Positions 6,920 to 15,396 are shown, counted from the stretch's first letter. The stretch is DNA of 64,000 bases from Solirubrobacter phytolaccae (GCF_027587195.1 NZ_JAPDDP010000005.1:1-64000), one strand, 5' to 3'. Made by a program: numbers and translations. Notes: a model not told the origin generated them from the sequence alone.

Positions 6920-8806
6920 GTGCGGGTCCCCTTTGACTGCTCCCTGCCGCCGGAGACCGTGCTCCTCGCACTGCGCGAGGAGCCGTGGCCGTTCGCGCTC
7001 GTCGGCCGCTGGGCGGGCGGGGGCGCGATCGTCGGCTGCGCGCCGACCAAGTTGCTGTCCGCGGACCCGTTCGCGACCTTGGAGGACCTCCCGGAGCCGC
7101 AGGGCGACGCGGTCGTCGGCGGCGGCTGGTTCGGCTGGCTGGGCTACGGCCTCGGCGCCAACGTCGAGCGCGTCCCGCCGCGCCCGCCACGGCCCGTTCC
7201 GCTCCCGGACGCGCACCTCGCGTTCTACGACCACGTACTGCGCCGCGACGCCGACGGCCAGTGGTGGTTCGAGACGCTCACCGGAGACCTGACTCCGATG
7301 GCGCGCCTGCGTGAGCTGATCGCGGCCGCGCCGGAGCCGGCCCGGCCCGCACCCGCGGCGTTCTCCCTGCGCGGCGGCGCCGGCCACGTCGCCGCGGTCG
7401 CGGACTGCGTCGAGCGGATCTCGGCCGGCGAGATCTTCCAGGCCAACCTGTGCCTGCGCCTCGAGGCCGACTGGCAGGGCGACGTCGCCGAGCTGTTCGC
7501 CGCCGCGCAGCCGCAGCTCCAGCCCGCGTACGCAGCGTGCTTCGTCACCCCCTGGGGCGGGATCGCGAGCCTCTCGCCCGAGCTGTTCCTGCGCCGGGAA
7601 GGCCGCGCGGTCACCACGGGGCCGATCAAGGGCACGGCGCCGCATCGCGACGCGCTCCAGGACTCCGAGAAGGACCGCGCGGAGCACGTGATGATCGTCG
7701 ACCTGATGCGCAACGACCTCGGCCGGGTCGCCGAGTACGGCAGCGTCCGCGCGCCGATCGCGCCCGAGCTGCAGCCGCACAGCGGCGTCTGGCACCTGGT
7801 GTCCGACGTCCACGCCACGCTCGCCCCTGAGCACGGCGACGCCGACCTGCTGCGCGCGACCTTCCCGCCCGGCTCGGTCACGGGCGCGCCCAAGGTCCAG
7901 GCGCTCTACGTCATCTCGCAGCTCGAGTCGACCGGGCGTGAGGTCTACACGGGTGCGATCGGCTACGTCAGCCCGCACGCCGGCCTGGAGCTCAACGTCG
8001 CCATCCGGACCTTCGAGGCGAAGGACGGCCAGCTCTGGCTCGGCGCGGGCGGCGGCATCGTCGCCGACTCCGACCCGCACGCCGAGCTGGAGGAGTGCCT
8101 CGTCAAGGCGCGCCCCCTCGTCGCGGCGATCGGCGGGACAATTGTCAAACCTAAAGGCCCAGGTCCTTTATCTTTCTCCGCGCCGCTCGTGAGCGGGCGG
8201 CCGGACCCCGGGCTGGGGGTGTTCGAGACGCTGCGCGGGCGGGAGAACCTGGCGGCGCACCTCGATCGGCTGCGCAGCAGCGTCCGCGAGCTGTACGGCG
8301 AGGAGCTGCCCGAGATCGAGGTGCCGGACTTCGACGGCGCGGTGCGGATCGACTACCGGCCGGGCGGGGAGATCACGGTCACGACCCGCCCGATCGCGCC
8401 GCGCGCGCTGCCGATCGTGCTCACGCCGTACACGCTGCCCGGCGGCCTCGGCGCCCATAAGTGGCGCGACCGTGCGCTGCTGGAACCACTGGGCAACGCG
8501 CTGCTGCTCGACGGCGACGGCACGATCCTCGAAGCGGCCTGGGCGAGCGTGATCATCGAGCGCGACGGTGTACGCCTAACGCCACGAGAAGACGGCCGCA
8601 TCCTGCCGAGCACCTCACGGCCGGAGGCGATCCAACAAGACCTGCAGCTCGAGCCCGGCGACCAGCTCTTCGTCAGCTCGTCGCTGGCGGGACTCGTGCC
8701 GGCCGTGCTCGCGGGAACCAGCCCGGCACCGTCGCCCGGTACGCCTCGTAGTCCGCGCCGAACTGGTGCGCCAGCGTCGGCTCCTCGTACAACCGCACGA
8801 AGCTGA
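6920..8806 (+). CDS. pabB: Fused aminodeoxychorismate synthase component I / aminodeoxychorismate lyase
   Basis: The 628-residue protein joins PabB to PabC. Residues to about 415 form the chorismate-binding domain: GPIKGTAPH has the Lys that separates PabB from TrpE (PIAGT), followed by DLMRNDLGRV and SVTGAPK. From about 435 the class IV aminotransferase-like lyase starts (LGVFETLRG), with the PLP-binding Lys in GAHKWRDRA. Together they make p-aminobenzoate from aminated chorismate for folate. The last 29 residues or so are Ser/Pro/Arg-rich, do not look like lyase, and lie over the antisense ICMT gene, suggesting loss of an earlier stop. Starts at 6881 or 6899 are possible, but TAACGT 7 bases before 6920 favours GTG. 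Confidence 0.9.
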   Translation: MRVPFDCSLPPETVLLALREEPWPFALVGRWAGGGAIVGCAPTKLLSADPFATLEDLPEPQGDAVVGGGWFGWLGYGLGANVERVPPRPPRPVPLPDAHLAFYDHVLRRDADGQWWFETLTGDLTPMARLRELIAAAPEPARPAPAAFSLRGGAGHVAAVADCVERISAGEIFQANLCLRLEADWQGDVAELFAAAQPQLQPAYAACFVTPWGGIASLSPELFLRREGRAVTTGPIKGTAPHRDALQDSEKDRAEHVMIVDLMRNDLGRVAEYGSVRAPIAPELQPHSGVWHLVSDVHATLAPEHGDADLLRATFPPGSVTGAPKVQALYVISQLESTGREVYTGAIGYVSPHAGLELNVAIRTFEAKDGQLWLGAGGGIVADSDPHAELEECLVKARPLVAAIGGTIVKPKGPGPLSFSAPLVSGRPDPGLGVFETLRGRENLAAHLDRLRSSVRELYGEELPEIEVPDFDGAVRIDYRPGGEITVTTRPIAPRALPIVLTPYTLPGGLGAHKWRDRALLEPLGNALLLDGDGTILEAAWASVIIERDGVRLTPREDGRILPSTSRPEAIQQDLQLEPGDQLFVSSSLAGLVPAVLAGTSPAPSPGTPRSPRRTGAPASAPRTTARS

Positions 8807-9179
8807 AGAACACGACCATCAGCGCGGCGCCGTAGGCCGCCAGAGCCCACGCGCCGAACACGCCCGCCTGGCCCAGGACGCAGCTCACGACCGCGATGTA
8901 CATCGGGTTGCGCACCCACCGGTAGAGCCCGCCGACGACCAGCCGCTGCGTCGGCGCGACCGGCGCCGGCGTCCCGACTCCCTCGCGGACGAACCGCGCG
9001 AACGCGTGCAGCAGCACCACCGCGCCGCAGGCCGTCACCACCGCGCCCAGCACGCGCCAGCCGATCCACGACGGCGACCCGTCCCAGCCGGTGATCCACC
9101 ACGGGATCACCCCGGCGACGACGCCCGGCGCCGCCGCGAAGAACACCGAGCTGCCGACCGCCGCCGCGGAGCGCTGCAT
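8673..9179 (-). CDS. Isoprenylcysteine carboxyl methyltransferase (ICMT) family membrane protein
   Basis: The 168-residue protein has about four membrane segments and the ICMT/phospholipid methyltransferase signature: GGLYRWVRNPMYIAV, then a short helix pair, then Y-E-E-P-T-L-A-H-Q-F-G and YEAYRATVPGWFPR at the C terminus. Such enzymes use S-adenosylmethionine at the membrane; the bacterial substrate is usually unknown. It starts 2 bases after the stop of the SnoaL-like gene, so the two form an operon. Its last 134 bases are antisense to the end of pabBC. Confidence 0.85.
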   Translation of the reverse strand: MQRSAAAVGSSVFFAAAPGVVAGVIPWWITGWDGSPSWIGWRVLGAVVTACGAVVLLHAFARFVREGVGTPAPVAPTQRLVVGGLYRWVRNPMYIAVVSCVLGQAGVFGAWALAAYGAALMVVFFSFVRLYEEPTLAHQFGADYEAYRATVPGWFPRARPARVPPATS

Positions 9180-9181
9180 GG

Positions 9182-9538
9182 CTACGCAGTCTCGAGGAAG
9201 CCGGTCACGGTGTGCAAGCGCCCGTCCTCCGAGAGCGTCGCGAAGTCCGTGCCGCGCGCGACCGGGCCGTCGCCGGCCGTCAGCGTCCACGCGAACCGCA
9301 CGACGTCGTTGTGCGCGTCCGGCCCGAACGACAGCTCGAACCGGTGGCCGGGGAACTGCGCCTGCGCCGCGCCGATCATCGCCGCGATCTCGTCCGCGCC
9401 CGCGCCCGACATCAGCGGGTCCAGGTACGTGCCGTCCTCGGTCCACGTCTCGCCGACGAGCGCCCGGCGCCGCTCCGGATCGGCCTCGTTCCAGGCCGCG
9501 ATGTAGGTGTCCACAACGGAGGTGATGGTGTTGGTCAT
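9182..9538 (-). CDS. SnoaL-like / NTF2-fold protein
   Basis: The 118-residue protein has the NTF2-like pattern: an N-terminal helix (VVDTYIAAWNEADPERR), WTEDGTYLDPL, a middle helix (AAMIGAAQAQFPGHRFE) and C-terminal sheet ending in TVTGFLE. Members are cone-shaped pockets used as isomerases, cyclases or binding proteins; no catalytic role can be assigned. The ATG at 9538 was chosen because the 12 residues upstream are not family-like and AACCTT lies 7 bases before it. It is first in an operon with the ICMT gene and divergent from the MmyB-type regulator, which is likely to control it. Confidence 0.8.
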   Translation of the reverse strand: MTNTITSVVDTYIAAWNEADPERRRALVGETWTEDGTYLDPLMSGAGADEIAAMIGAAQAQFPGHRFELSFGPDAHNDVVRFAWTLTAGDGPVARGTDFATLSEDGRLHTVTGFLETA

Positions 9539-9574
9539 GGACGACAAGGTTCCACCTCGACGTAAGTGCTTCAA

Positions 9575-9589
9575 TTACCTCAGAGGTAA
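9575..9589. promoter_or_regulatory. Perfect 15-base palindrome, candidate operator of the MmyB-type regulator
   Basis: TTACCTC-A-GAGGTAA is a perfect palindrome with 7-base arms directly before the GTG at 9590. Its right arm contains the AGAGG that would serve as ribosome binding site. A related GTAAGTG occurs at 9562-9568 and again at 9586-9592. Placement between the regulator and the divergent SnoaL-ICMT operon fits autoregulation plus control of the operon. Function is inferred. Confidence 0.55.
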
Positions 9590-10330
9590 GTGTCCGTCGG
9601 ACCGTTGATCAAGCAGTGGCGCACGCGTCGGCGTCTCTCCCAGCTCGACCTCGCGCTCGAGGCCGGTGTCTCCGCGCGCCATCTGAGCTTCGTCGAGACC
9701 GGTCGCAGCAAGCCCAGCGAGCAGATGGTGCTGCACCTCGCCGAGCACCTGGAGGTCCCGCTGCGCGACCGCAACCGGCTGCTGCTCGCCGCCGGCTACG
9801 CACCCGTCTACCAGCAGCGCGACCTCGACGCCCCCGAGCTGCAACCGGTCAAGCAGGCGATCGACCAGCTCCTCAAAGCCCACGAGCCGTTCCCGGCCGT
9901 CGTGGTCGACCGCGCGAGCAACCTCGTCGCGGCGAACGGCGCCGCCGGGCTGCTCATCCAGGGCGTCGCCCCGCACCTGCTCGAGCCGCCGGTCAACGTG
10001 CTCCGCTGCGCGCTGCACCCCGAGGGGATGGCGCCGCGGATCGAGAACCTCGCCCAGTGGCGGGCGCACCTGCTCGCCGACCTCCAGGTCCAGATCGACC
10101 AGACCGGGGACGAGGCGCTGCAGGCGCTCTACGACGAGCTCGAAGCGCTTCCCGGCCCGCGGGAAGCGCTCGGTCACTACGACGTCTTCGTCCCGCTCAA
10201 GATCGATGGCCTCACGTTCCTGTCCACGCGGACCACGTTCGGCACCGCGCTGGACGTCACCGTCTCCGAGCTTGCACTGGAGGCGTTCTTCCCGGCAGAC
10301 GCGATGACTAAGGCTCGACTAGAGGCTTAG
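9590..10330 (+). CDS. XRE-family regulator with MmyB-like ligand-binding domain
   Basis: The 246-residue protein has an N-terminal Cro/C1 helix-turn-helix (LIKQWRTRRRLSQLDLALEAG with VSARHLSFVETGRS following, residues 6-45), then the MmyB-like PAS-type domain (FPAVVVDRASNLVAANGAA; LDVTVSELALEAFFPAD). MmyB-type regulators in actinobacteria typically bind a small or fatty-acid-like ligand and control a neighbouring gene. It starts with GTG 51 bases from the divergent SnoaL gene, with the palindrome 9575-9589 covering its ribosome binding site. Its TAG overlaps the convergent NDH-2 stop by 4 bases. Confidence 0.9.
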   Translation: MSVGPLIKQWRTRRRLSQLDLALEAGVSARHLSFVETGRSKPSEQMVLHLAEHLEVPLRDRNRLLLAAGYAPVYQQRDLDAPELQPVKQAIDQLLKAHEPFPAVVVDRASNLVAANGAAGLLIQGVAPHLLEPPVNVLRCALHPEGMAPRIENLAQWRAHLLADLQVQIDQTGDEALQALYDELEALPGPREALGHYDVFVPLKIDGLTFLSTRTTFGTALDVTVSELALEAFFPADAMTKARLEA

Positions 10331-11607
10331 GGCAGCTTGTCATCGCCCGTGATCAGGCGCGTCCCGCGGCCATGGGTCAGGAAGCTGAAGCCCCAGCGCG
10401 TGAACACGAGCACGCGGTTCTGGAAGCCGACCAGGTACCAGAGGTGGATCGCGAGCCACAGCACCCAGGCGATGAAGCCGGAGACGCGGAGGCCCGGCGG
10501 CAGCTCGGCGATCGCCCGCGCGCGGCCCAGCGTCGCGAGGTTGCCCTTGTCCTTGTACTTGAACGGCCCGGCGGTCCCGCCGCGCAGCTTGCTCTTGATC
10601 GAGCGCGCGGCGTAGCGGCCCATCTGCATCGCGACCGGCGCGACACCGGGCAGCGGATCACCGTCCTTGACCTGGACCATGTCGCCGATCGCGAGCACGT
10701 CGGGGTACCCGGGCAGGGTCAGGTCAGGCTCGACGAGCAGCCGGTCCACCTTGTCCTGCTCGGCGCCCGCGGCCTCGGCCAGGCTGTTGGCGACGCTGGA
10801 CGCGAGCACACCCGCGGCCCAGATGACCGTGCCGGCGCGCACCTTCTCCTCGCCCTCGCCGGACTTGATGGTCACGCCGTCGGCGTCGATGTCGGTGACC
10901 ATCTGGTCGGTGGCGACGGTCACGCCGAGCGACTCGAGCGACTTCGCCGCCTTCTTCGACAGCCGTGGCGGGAACGCCGCGAGCACGCGCGGGCCGGCCT
11001 CGACGAGCAGCACGCGCGTCTGCCACGTGTCGATGACGCGGAACTCGCGCCGCGTGTCACGCGCGATCTCGGCGATCTGACCGGCCATCTCCGCGCCGGT
11101 CGGGCCGGCGCCGACGATCACGAACGTCAGCAGCCGCTCGCGCTCCACCGGATCGGAGACGACCTCGGCCTCCTCGAACGCCCGCAGGATCTGCGCCCGG
11201 ATGTGCAGCGCGCCCTCGAGCGTCTTGAGCTCGGCGGCGTGCTCCTGCCATTCCGGGTGGCCGAAGTAGTTGTACTTGGAGCCACCGCCGACGACGAGCG
11301 TGTCGTAGCCGATGGTCTCGTCCCCGGCCGCGGTGCGCAGCTTGACCTGCTTGGCGTCCAGGTCGAAGCCGGTGGCCTCGGCGAGCATCACCCGGACGTT
11401 CTCCTGCTTGCGGAAGATCGAGCGCAGGGGATACGCGACCTCGCCGGTGGCCAGGGCGCCGGTGGCTACCTGGTAGGCCAGGGGCTGGAACAGGTGGAAG
11501 TTGCGCCGGTCGACGATGGTGATGTCGACGTCCGCGCCCTTCAGGTTCAGCGTGGTCTGGAGGCCGCCGAAGCCTCCGCCCACGATGACGACACGATGCT
11601 TGGCCAT
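10327..11607 (-). CDS. ndh: Type II NADH:quinone dehydrogenase (NDH-2)
   Basis: The 426-residue flavoprotein has an N-terminal FAD site VIVGGGFGGLQT (residues 8-19), a second dinucleotide fold VIVGAGPTGAEMAG near 170 for NADH, AIGDMVQVKDGDPLPGVAP for FAD, and a C-terminal AIHLWYLVGFQNRVLVF amphipathic membrane-binding region. It passes electrons from NADH to quinone at the inner face of the membrane without pumping protons. Length is normal for NDH-2. TAGTCT lies 7 bases before the ATG at 11607. The divergent DoxX gene begins 18 bases away, which suggests shared control. Confidence 0.92.
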   Translation of the reverse strand: MAKHRVVIVGGGFGGLQTTLNLKGADVDITIVDRRNFHLFQPLAYQVATGALATGEVAYPLRSIFRKQENVRVMLAEATGFDLDAKQVKLRTAAGDETIGYDTLVVGGGSKYNYFGHPEWQEHAAELKTLEGALHIRAQILRAFEEAEVVSDPVERERLLTFVIVGAGPTGAEMAGQIAEIARDTRREFRVIDTWQTRVLLVEAGPRVLAAFPPRLSKKAAKSLESLGVTVATDQMVTDIDADGVTIKSGEGEEKVRAGTVIWAAGVLASSVANSLAEAAGAEQDKVDRLLVEPDLTLPGYPDVLAIGDMVQVKDGDPLPGVAPVAMQMGRYAARSIKSKLRGGTAGPFKYKDKGNLATLGRARAIAELPPGLRVSGFIAWVLWLAIHLWYLVGFQNRVLVFTRWGFSFLTHGRGTRLITGDDKLP

Positions 11608-11625
11608 TTGCACCAGACTATTGGC
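11608..11625. promoter_or_regulatory. Compact divergent promoter between ndh and doxX-like gene
   Basis: Only 18 bases separate the two ATG codons. On the minus strand TAGTCT is 7 bases from the ndh start; on the plus strand the nearly coincident CAGACT is 6 bases from the DoxX start. There is no room for Shine-Dalgarno sequences, so both messages are probably leaderless and the -10 boxes occupy the same DNA. Inference from spacing and the actinobacterial NANNNT -10 pattern. Confidence 0.5.
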
Positions 11626-12138
11626 ATGAGATTCGGCATCGCGATCCTCCGCGCCGTAATCGGGGGGCTCTTCATCGGTCACGGGCTCCAGAAGCTCAAG
11701 GGCTGGTTCGGTGGGTATGGCATCGAAGGCACCGGCGGCTGGATGGAATCGGTCGGGTTGTATCCCGGCAAGCACCACGCCACGGCGGGTGGCCTGGCCG
11801 AGACGGCGGGCGGCGCGCTGCTCGTCGCGGGCCTGGCGACGCCGGCCGCGGCCGCCGCGCTGACGGGCTCGATGACCGTCGCCACGCTCAAGGTCCACGG
11901 GCCCAACGGCGTCTGGGGTCAGAACAATGGCTACGAGCTGCCGCTGGTCATGACCGCCGCGCTGTTCGCCGTGACCGCCAGCGGCCCGGGCAGCTTCGCG
12001 CTGGACCGCCGCGAGTGGGGCGCCGCGTGGGCGCTCGCCGCCCTCGGCGCGGGCATCGCCGGCGGCTACGGCGCGATCATGTACTCCGACACCAACGCGC
12101 CGGCCGAGACGCCGGAGGCGCCGGCTGAGGCCGCCTAG
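11626..12138 (+). CDS. DoxX family membrane protein
   Basis: The 170-residue protein has four predicted membrane segments and the DoxX start pattern ILRAVIGGLFIGHGLQKL, then HHATAGGLAETAGGALL and LPLVMTAALFAV. DoxX-like proteins sit in the cytoplasmic membrane and are often linked to quinone or oxidative-stress functions. Here it is divergent from NDH-2, a quinone reductase, consistent with that link. The C-terminal tail is Ala/Pro/Glu-rich. Its TAG shares a CTAG with the stop of the convergent binding-protein gene. Confidence 0.88.
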   Translation: MRFGIAILRAVIGGLFIGHGLQKLKGWFGGYGIEGTGGWMESVGLYPGKHHATAGGLAETAGGALLVAGLATPAAAAALTGSMTVATLKVHGPNGVWGQNNGYELPLVMTAALFAVTASGPGSFALDRREWGAAWALAALGAGIAGGYGAIMYSDTNAPAETPEAPAEAA

Positions 12139-13187
12139 CGAATCGAACGCTCGCTCAGCTCGAGCGCCTGCGCCGCGTCACCCTTCGTGACGAAGTGCGG
12201 CCCGGTGGCGACCACGTCGCCCTGGGACGGGAAGATCCCGTAGCGAGCGCGCAGGGCGAGCATCTCGATCGGCAGGTAGCCCTGCAGGTACGCCTGCTGG
12301 TCCACGGCGAAGCCGATCCGGCCGGCCTGGACCGCCTTGAGCACGTCCGGGCCGAGGTCGAACGTGCCGATCTTCACGCCGCTGAGCGTGTCCGCCGCCG
12401 CGAGCCCGCCGAGGGAGTTCGTGGCGAGCACGCCGTCCGCGCGGTCGGCGGCGACCGCGGCGGCGATCCGGTCCGGCGTGCCGGGGTCGTCGTCGGTGAT
12501 CGCGAGCACGCGTGAGCGGCCGCCGACCTCGCGCATTGCCTTTTCGAGCCCGGCGCAGCGCAGATCCAGGCCGGTGTTGCCGACCTGCTGGTTGATGCAG
12601 AGCGCGCGCCGCACGCCGGCGTCGGCCAGCCGCCGCCCGGCCTCGAGCCCCGCGCGGTCCTCCTCCTGGCCGACGTGGGCGAGCACGCCGAGCCGCCGGA
12701 ACTCCCCGCTGCCCGAGTTGATCGACACGACCGGGATGCCGGCGCGGACCGCGCGGCGGATCGCCGGCGCCAGCCCCGGCTCCGGGATCGAGACCACGAG
12801 CCCGTCCGGCTTGGTCGCGACCGCGTCGTCGATCAGCGCGCTCATTCGCTGCAGCGAGTACTCGTCCGGTGACTGGTAGTCGACCAGCACGTCGAGCCGC
12901 CGCGCGGCCGATTCGACGCCGTTGCGGATGATCGCCCAGAACTTCGACGACGCCGGACCGTGCGTGACGACCGCGAGCCGCACGGCGCCGTCCGGGGCGG
13001 GCGCACCGGGGACGGGGGACGAGTTGGGCGTGCCGGAGACGCGCACGGTCGGCTCACGCTCGACGGTCGCCTCGCCGCAGCCGGCCACGAAGAGGGCCGC
13101 GACGAGGAGCGCGGCCAGCAGCAGCCACGCGCGGGCCGGCCGCGCCGCGACGGGTGACTCGCTCGCTCGGGCGCGCCACGCGCTCAC
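12135..13187 (-). CDS. Sugar-type ABC periplasmic binding lipoprotein
   Basis: The 350-residue protein has a long N-region, a hydrophobic stretch and a lipobox VAGC (Cys near residue 36), so it should be a lipoprotein. The rest is a type I periplasmic-binding fold of the RbsB/LacI class: FWAIIRNGVESAARRL, DGLVVSIPEP, IPVVSINSGSG, and DLGPDVLKAVQAGRIGFAVDQQ. No permease or ATPase gene is nearby. Its GTG overlaps the sensor kinase stop by 4 bases (GTGA), so the pair is translated together; a role as ligand sensor for that kinase is more likely than transport. The last gene of a three-gene operon. Confidence 0.85.
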   Translation of the reverse strand: MSAWRARASESPVAARPARAWLLLAALLVAALFVAGCGEATVEREPTVRVSGTPNSSPVPGAPAPDGAVRLAVVTHGPASSKFWAIIRNGVESAARRLDVLVDYQSPDEYSLQRMSALIDDAVATKPDGLVVSIPEPGLAPAIRRAVRAGIPVVSINSGSGEFRRLGVLAHVGQEEDRAGLEAGRRLADAGVRRALCINQQVGNTGLDLRCAGLEKAMREVGGRSRVLAITDDDPGTPDRIAAAVAADRADGVLATNSLGGLAAADTLSGVKIGTFDLGPDVLKAVQAGRIGFAVDQQAYLQGYLPIEMLALRARYGIFPSQGDVVATGPHFVTKGDAAQALELSERSIR

Positions 13188-14689
13188 AGGGGGAGCCTCG
13201 CCATCAGCCGCGTGCCCTCGCCGATCGGGCTGTCGATCTCCAGCGTCCCGCCGACGGTCGCGACCCGGTCGTCGAGCCCGCGCAGCCCGCCGCCGGCCGT
13301 CGGGTCCACGCCGCCCACGCCGTCGTCGGCCACGCGCACGATCAGCGCCTCGGGCTCGAGCTTGACCTCCACCCACGCCTGCATCGCCTCCGCGTAGCGG
13401 GCGACGTTCGTCAGCGCCTCCGCGACGAGGAAGTACGCCGCGGCCTCGACCGGCGCGGGCAGGCGCTCCTCGGGCAGGTCGAGGTCGACGTCCACGGGCA
13501 CGGTCGCACGCTCGGCCAGCGACGTGATCGCCGGCGCCAGACCGCGGTCGGTCAACACCGCCGGGTGGATGCCGCGCGCGAGCTCGCGCAGCTCGGCCAG
13601 CGCGCTCGCGAGCCGCTCCGACAGGTCGTCGATCGCGTCGTCCTTCAGGCGCGTCTTGAGCATCCGCAGGTCCAGCGCGAGCGCGACGAGCTGCTGCTGC
13701 GCGCCGTCGTGCAGGTTGCGCTCGATCCGCCGCCGCGCGGCGTCGCCCGCCTCCATGATCCGGTAGCGCGAGAGCCGCAGCTCCTCCACGCGCGCCTGCA
13801 GGTCCGCGCGCAGGCGCTCGTTGTCCAGCGCCATCGAGGACGCGGCCGCGGCGGCCTCGACGAGCTGGTGGGAGGTGTCCAGCGACGCGTCGTGCAGGAT
13901 CGCCGCGACGCGCCGACCGTCCCGCTCCACCGCCGTCCAGGCCCGTCCGGAGCCCGGCAACGGCAGGACGACGTCACGCCCCTGCTCGTCGACGAACTTC
14001 TCCCGGTCGGGCAGCCAGTAGGCGACGGTGATCGAGCGGTCGCCGAGCGACTCGGCGAGCATCTCGCGCACCGGCCCCGCCGCGCCCGCCCGCGGGATCA
14101 TCACGGCGCGCGTGATCACGCACAGGACCCGGTAGAGCGTCTCCAGCGTCGCGATCGTCAGCGCCGCGGCCGGCAGCGAGAACGCGAGCAGCACGACCCC
14201 GAGCGCGGGCGTCAGCGCCCACGGGCCGACGTAGTCGACCTGCGATGCGCTCGCGAGCGCCTCGATCCCGAGCTCGAGCAGCAGCGCGAGCACGGCGACC
14301 GGCGTGAGCGCGACCACGAGCAGCGCCAGCGCGAGCAGCGGGCGGATCATCAGGAACGCCGCCATCCGCCACAGCCCGCGCTCGGACAGCAGGTCGAGCG
14401 TCTGCCGGAGCGCGCCGCCCGGCCCGCGCACCCGCCCGGGGTACCGCGGCACCTGCGCGTCCAGCCAGCGGTTCGCGGCGCGCCGGTCGAGCTTCGCCAG
14501 CGTCCGGCACGCGCTCGCCCCGGCGACCACGAGCGGCAGCCCGATCCCGACGACGCTCAGCGCCGCGCCGATCACCAGCAGCGCCACCGCGGGCCACGCC
14601 AGCAGCGTCACCGGCAGGCTCACCACCAGGTACGCGACGGCGTGCCCGGCGCGCGCGAGCCGGCGGTCGAGCTCGAACGTGGCGATCAC
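13184..14689 (-). CDS. NarL-type sensor histidine kinase with membrane sensor domain
   Basis: The 501-residue kinase has an N-terminal membrane sensor region of the 'putative sensor' type with paired hydrophobic segments (residues 20-60 and 105-180), a GAF-like linker (LLPGSGRAWTAVERDGRR region), a HisKA_3 box with phosphoacceptor His in RNLHDGAQQQL near residue 327, and a HATPase with EALTNVARYA, DDGVGG and GGGLRGLDDR. It phosphorylates a response regulator, but none lies beside it. GTG start overlaps the DUF4097 stop (GTGA) and its own stop overlaps the binding-lipoprotein start, tying the three genes into one unit. Confidence 0.9.
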   Translation of the reverse strand: MIATFELDRRLARAGHAVAYLVVSLPVTLLAWPAVALLVIGAALSVVGIGLPLVVAGASACRTLAKLDRRAANRWLDAQVPRYPGRVRGPGGALRQTLDLLSERGLWRMAAFLMIRPLLALALLVVALTPVAVLALLLELGIEALASASQVDYVGPWALTPALGVVLLAFSLPAAALTIATLETLYRVLCVITRAVMIPRAGAAGPVREMLAESLGDRSITVAYWLPDREKFVDEQGRDVVLPLPGSGRAWTAVERDGRRVAAILHDASLDTSHQLVEAAAAASSMALDNERLRADLQARVEELRLSRYRIMEAGDAARRRIERNLHDGAQQQLVALALDLRMLKTRLKDDAIDDLSERLASALAELRELARGIHPAVLTDRGLAPAITSLAERATVPVDVDLDLPEERLPAPVEAAAYFLVAEALTNVARYAEAMQAWVEVKLEPEALIVRVADDGVGGVDPTAGGGLRGLDDRVATVGGTLEIDSPIGEGTRLMARLPL

Positions 14690-15396
14690 GACCGGCCCTC
14701 GACCGCGACGTCCCCCGAGGCGCTCAGCACCTGGACGACGTAGGGCGCGTCGTCGCGGGCGGTGATCCCGCGCACGGCCTCCTCGCCGGACGTGCTCTCG
14801 GCGTCGAGGTCGTAGCGGCCGGGCGGCATGACCGCGCGGATCGCGCCGCTGCCCGTCCGCAGCGACATCCGCGGCGGCGCGCACGCGGCCTGGACGGCGA
14901 TCTCCCCGGCGCCCGCGCGGGCGTCGAGCGAGTTGCCGCAGTAGCCCGCGATCTCGATCCGCCCCGCGCCGGTGCTGACCCGCGCCGAGCCCCGATAGCC
15001 GCGCAGGCTCACGTCCCCGTCGGCGGTGCGGATGTCGAGCGCGACGTTGTCGGGCACGACGACCCGGAAGGCCACGCTGCACGGCCCGAGCAGGGAGACG
15101 GGGCAGCGCGCACGGAGCGCGAAGGCCGAGCCCGCGGGGTGCTTCTCGATCCGCGGCGCGTGGCCGAACGCGAACTCCTGCGTGCGCTGGACCTCGACCG
15201 TGTCCCGACGCCCGCCGCCGACCACCACGACGTCGCTGTCGTCGACGTCGAGCGTCAGCGTCTCGACGGCGCCGACCACTTCGAAGGTCGGCTGCGTGGA
15301 CTTCGTGGACGCGATCGACGCGACGAAGAGGGCGATCGCCCCTCCCACCACCAGAAGGGCCGAGATTGCCACGACACGGCCCCACGGCGACAACAT
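14686..15396 (-). CDS. DUF4097-family beta-repeat protein with N-terminal membrane anchor
   Basis: The 236-residue protein has one N-terminal membrane helix (VVAISALLVVGGAIALFVA) and then a DUF4097-like beta-solenoid with recurring short strands: VALDIRTADGDVSLRGYRG, ARVSTGAGRIEIAGYCG, MSLRTGSGAIRAVMPPG. The domain should face outside. Such proteins accompany envelope-stress regulators. First gene of the operon with the kinase and binding lipoprotein. TAAGCT lies 9 bases before the ATG. Molecular function unknown. Confidence 0.8.
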   Translation of the reverse strand: MLSPWGRVVAISALLVVGGAIALFVASIASTKSTQPTFEVVGAVETLTLDVDDSDVVVVGGGRRDTVEVQRTQEFAFGHAPRIEKHPAGSAFALRARCPVSLLGPCSVAFRVVVPDNVALDIRTADGDVSLRGYRGSARVSTGAGRIEIAGYCGNSLDARAGAGEIAVQAACAPPRMSLRTGSGAIRAVMPPGRYDLDAESTSGEEAVRGITARDDAPYVVQVLSASGDVAVEGRS

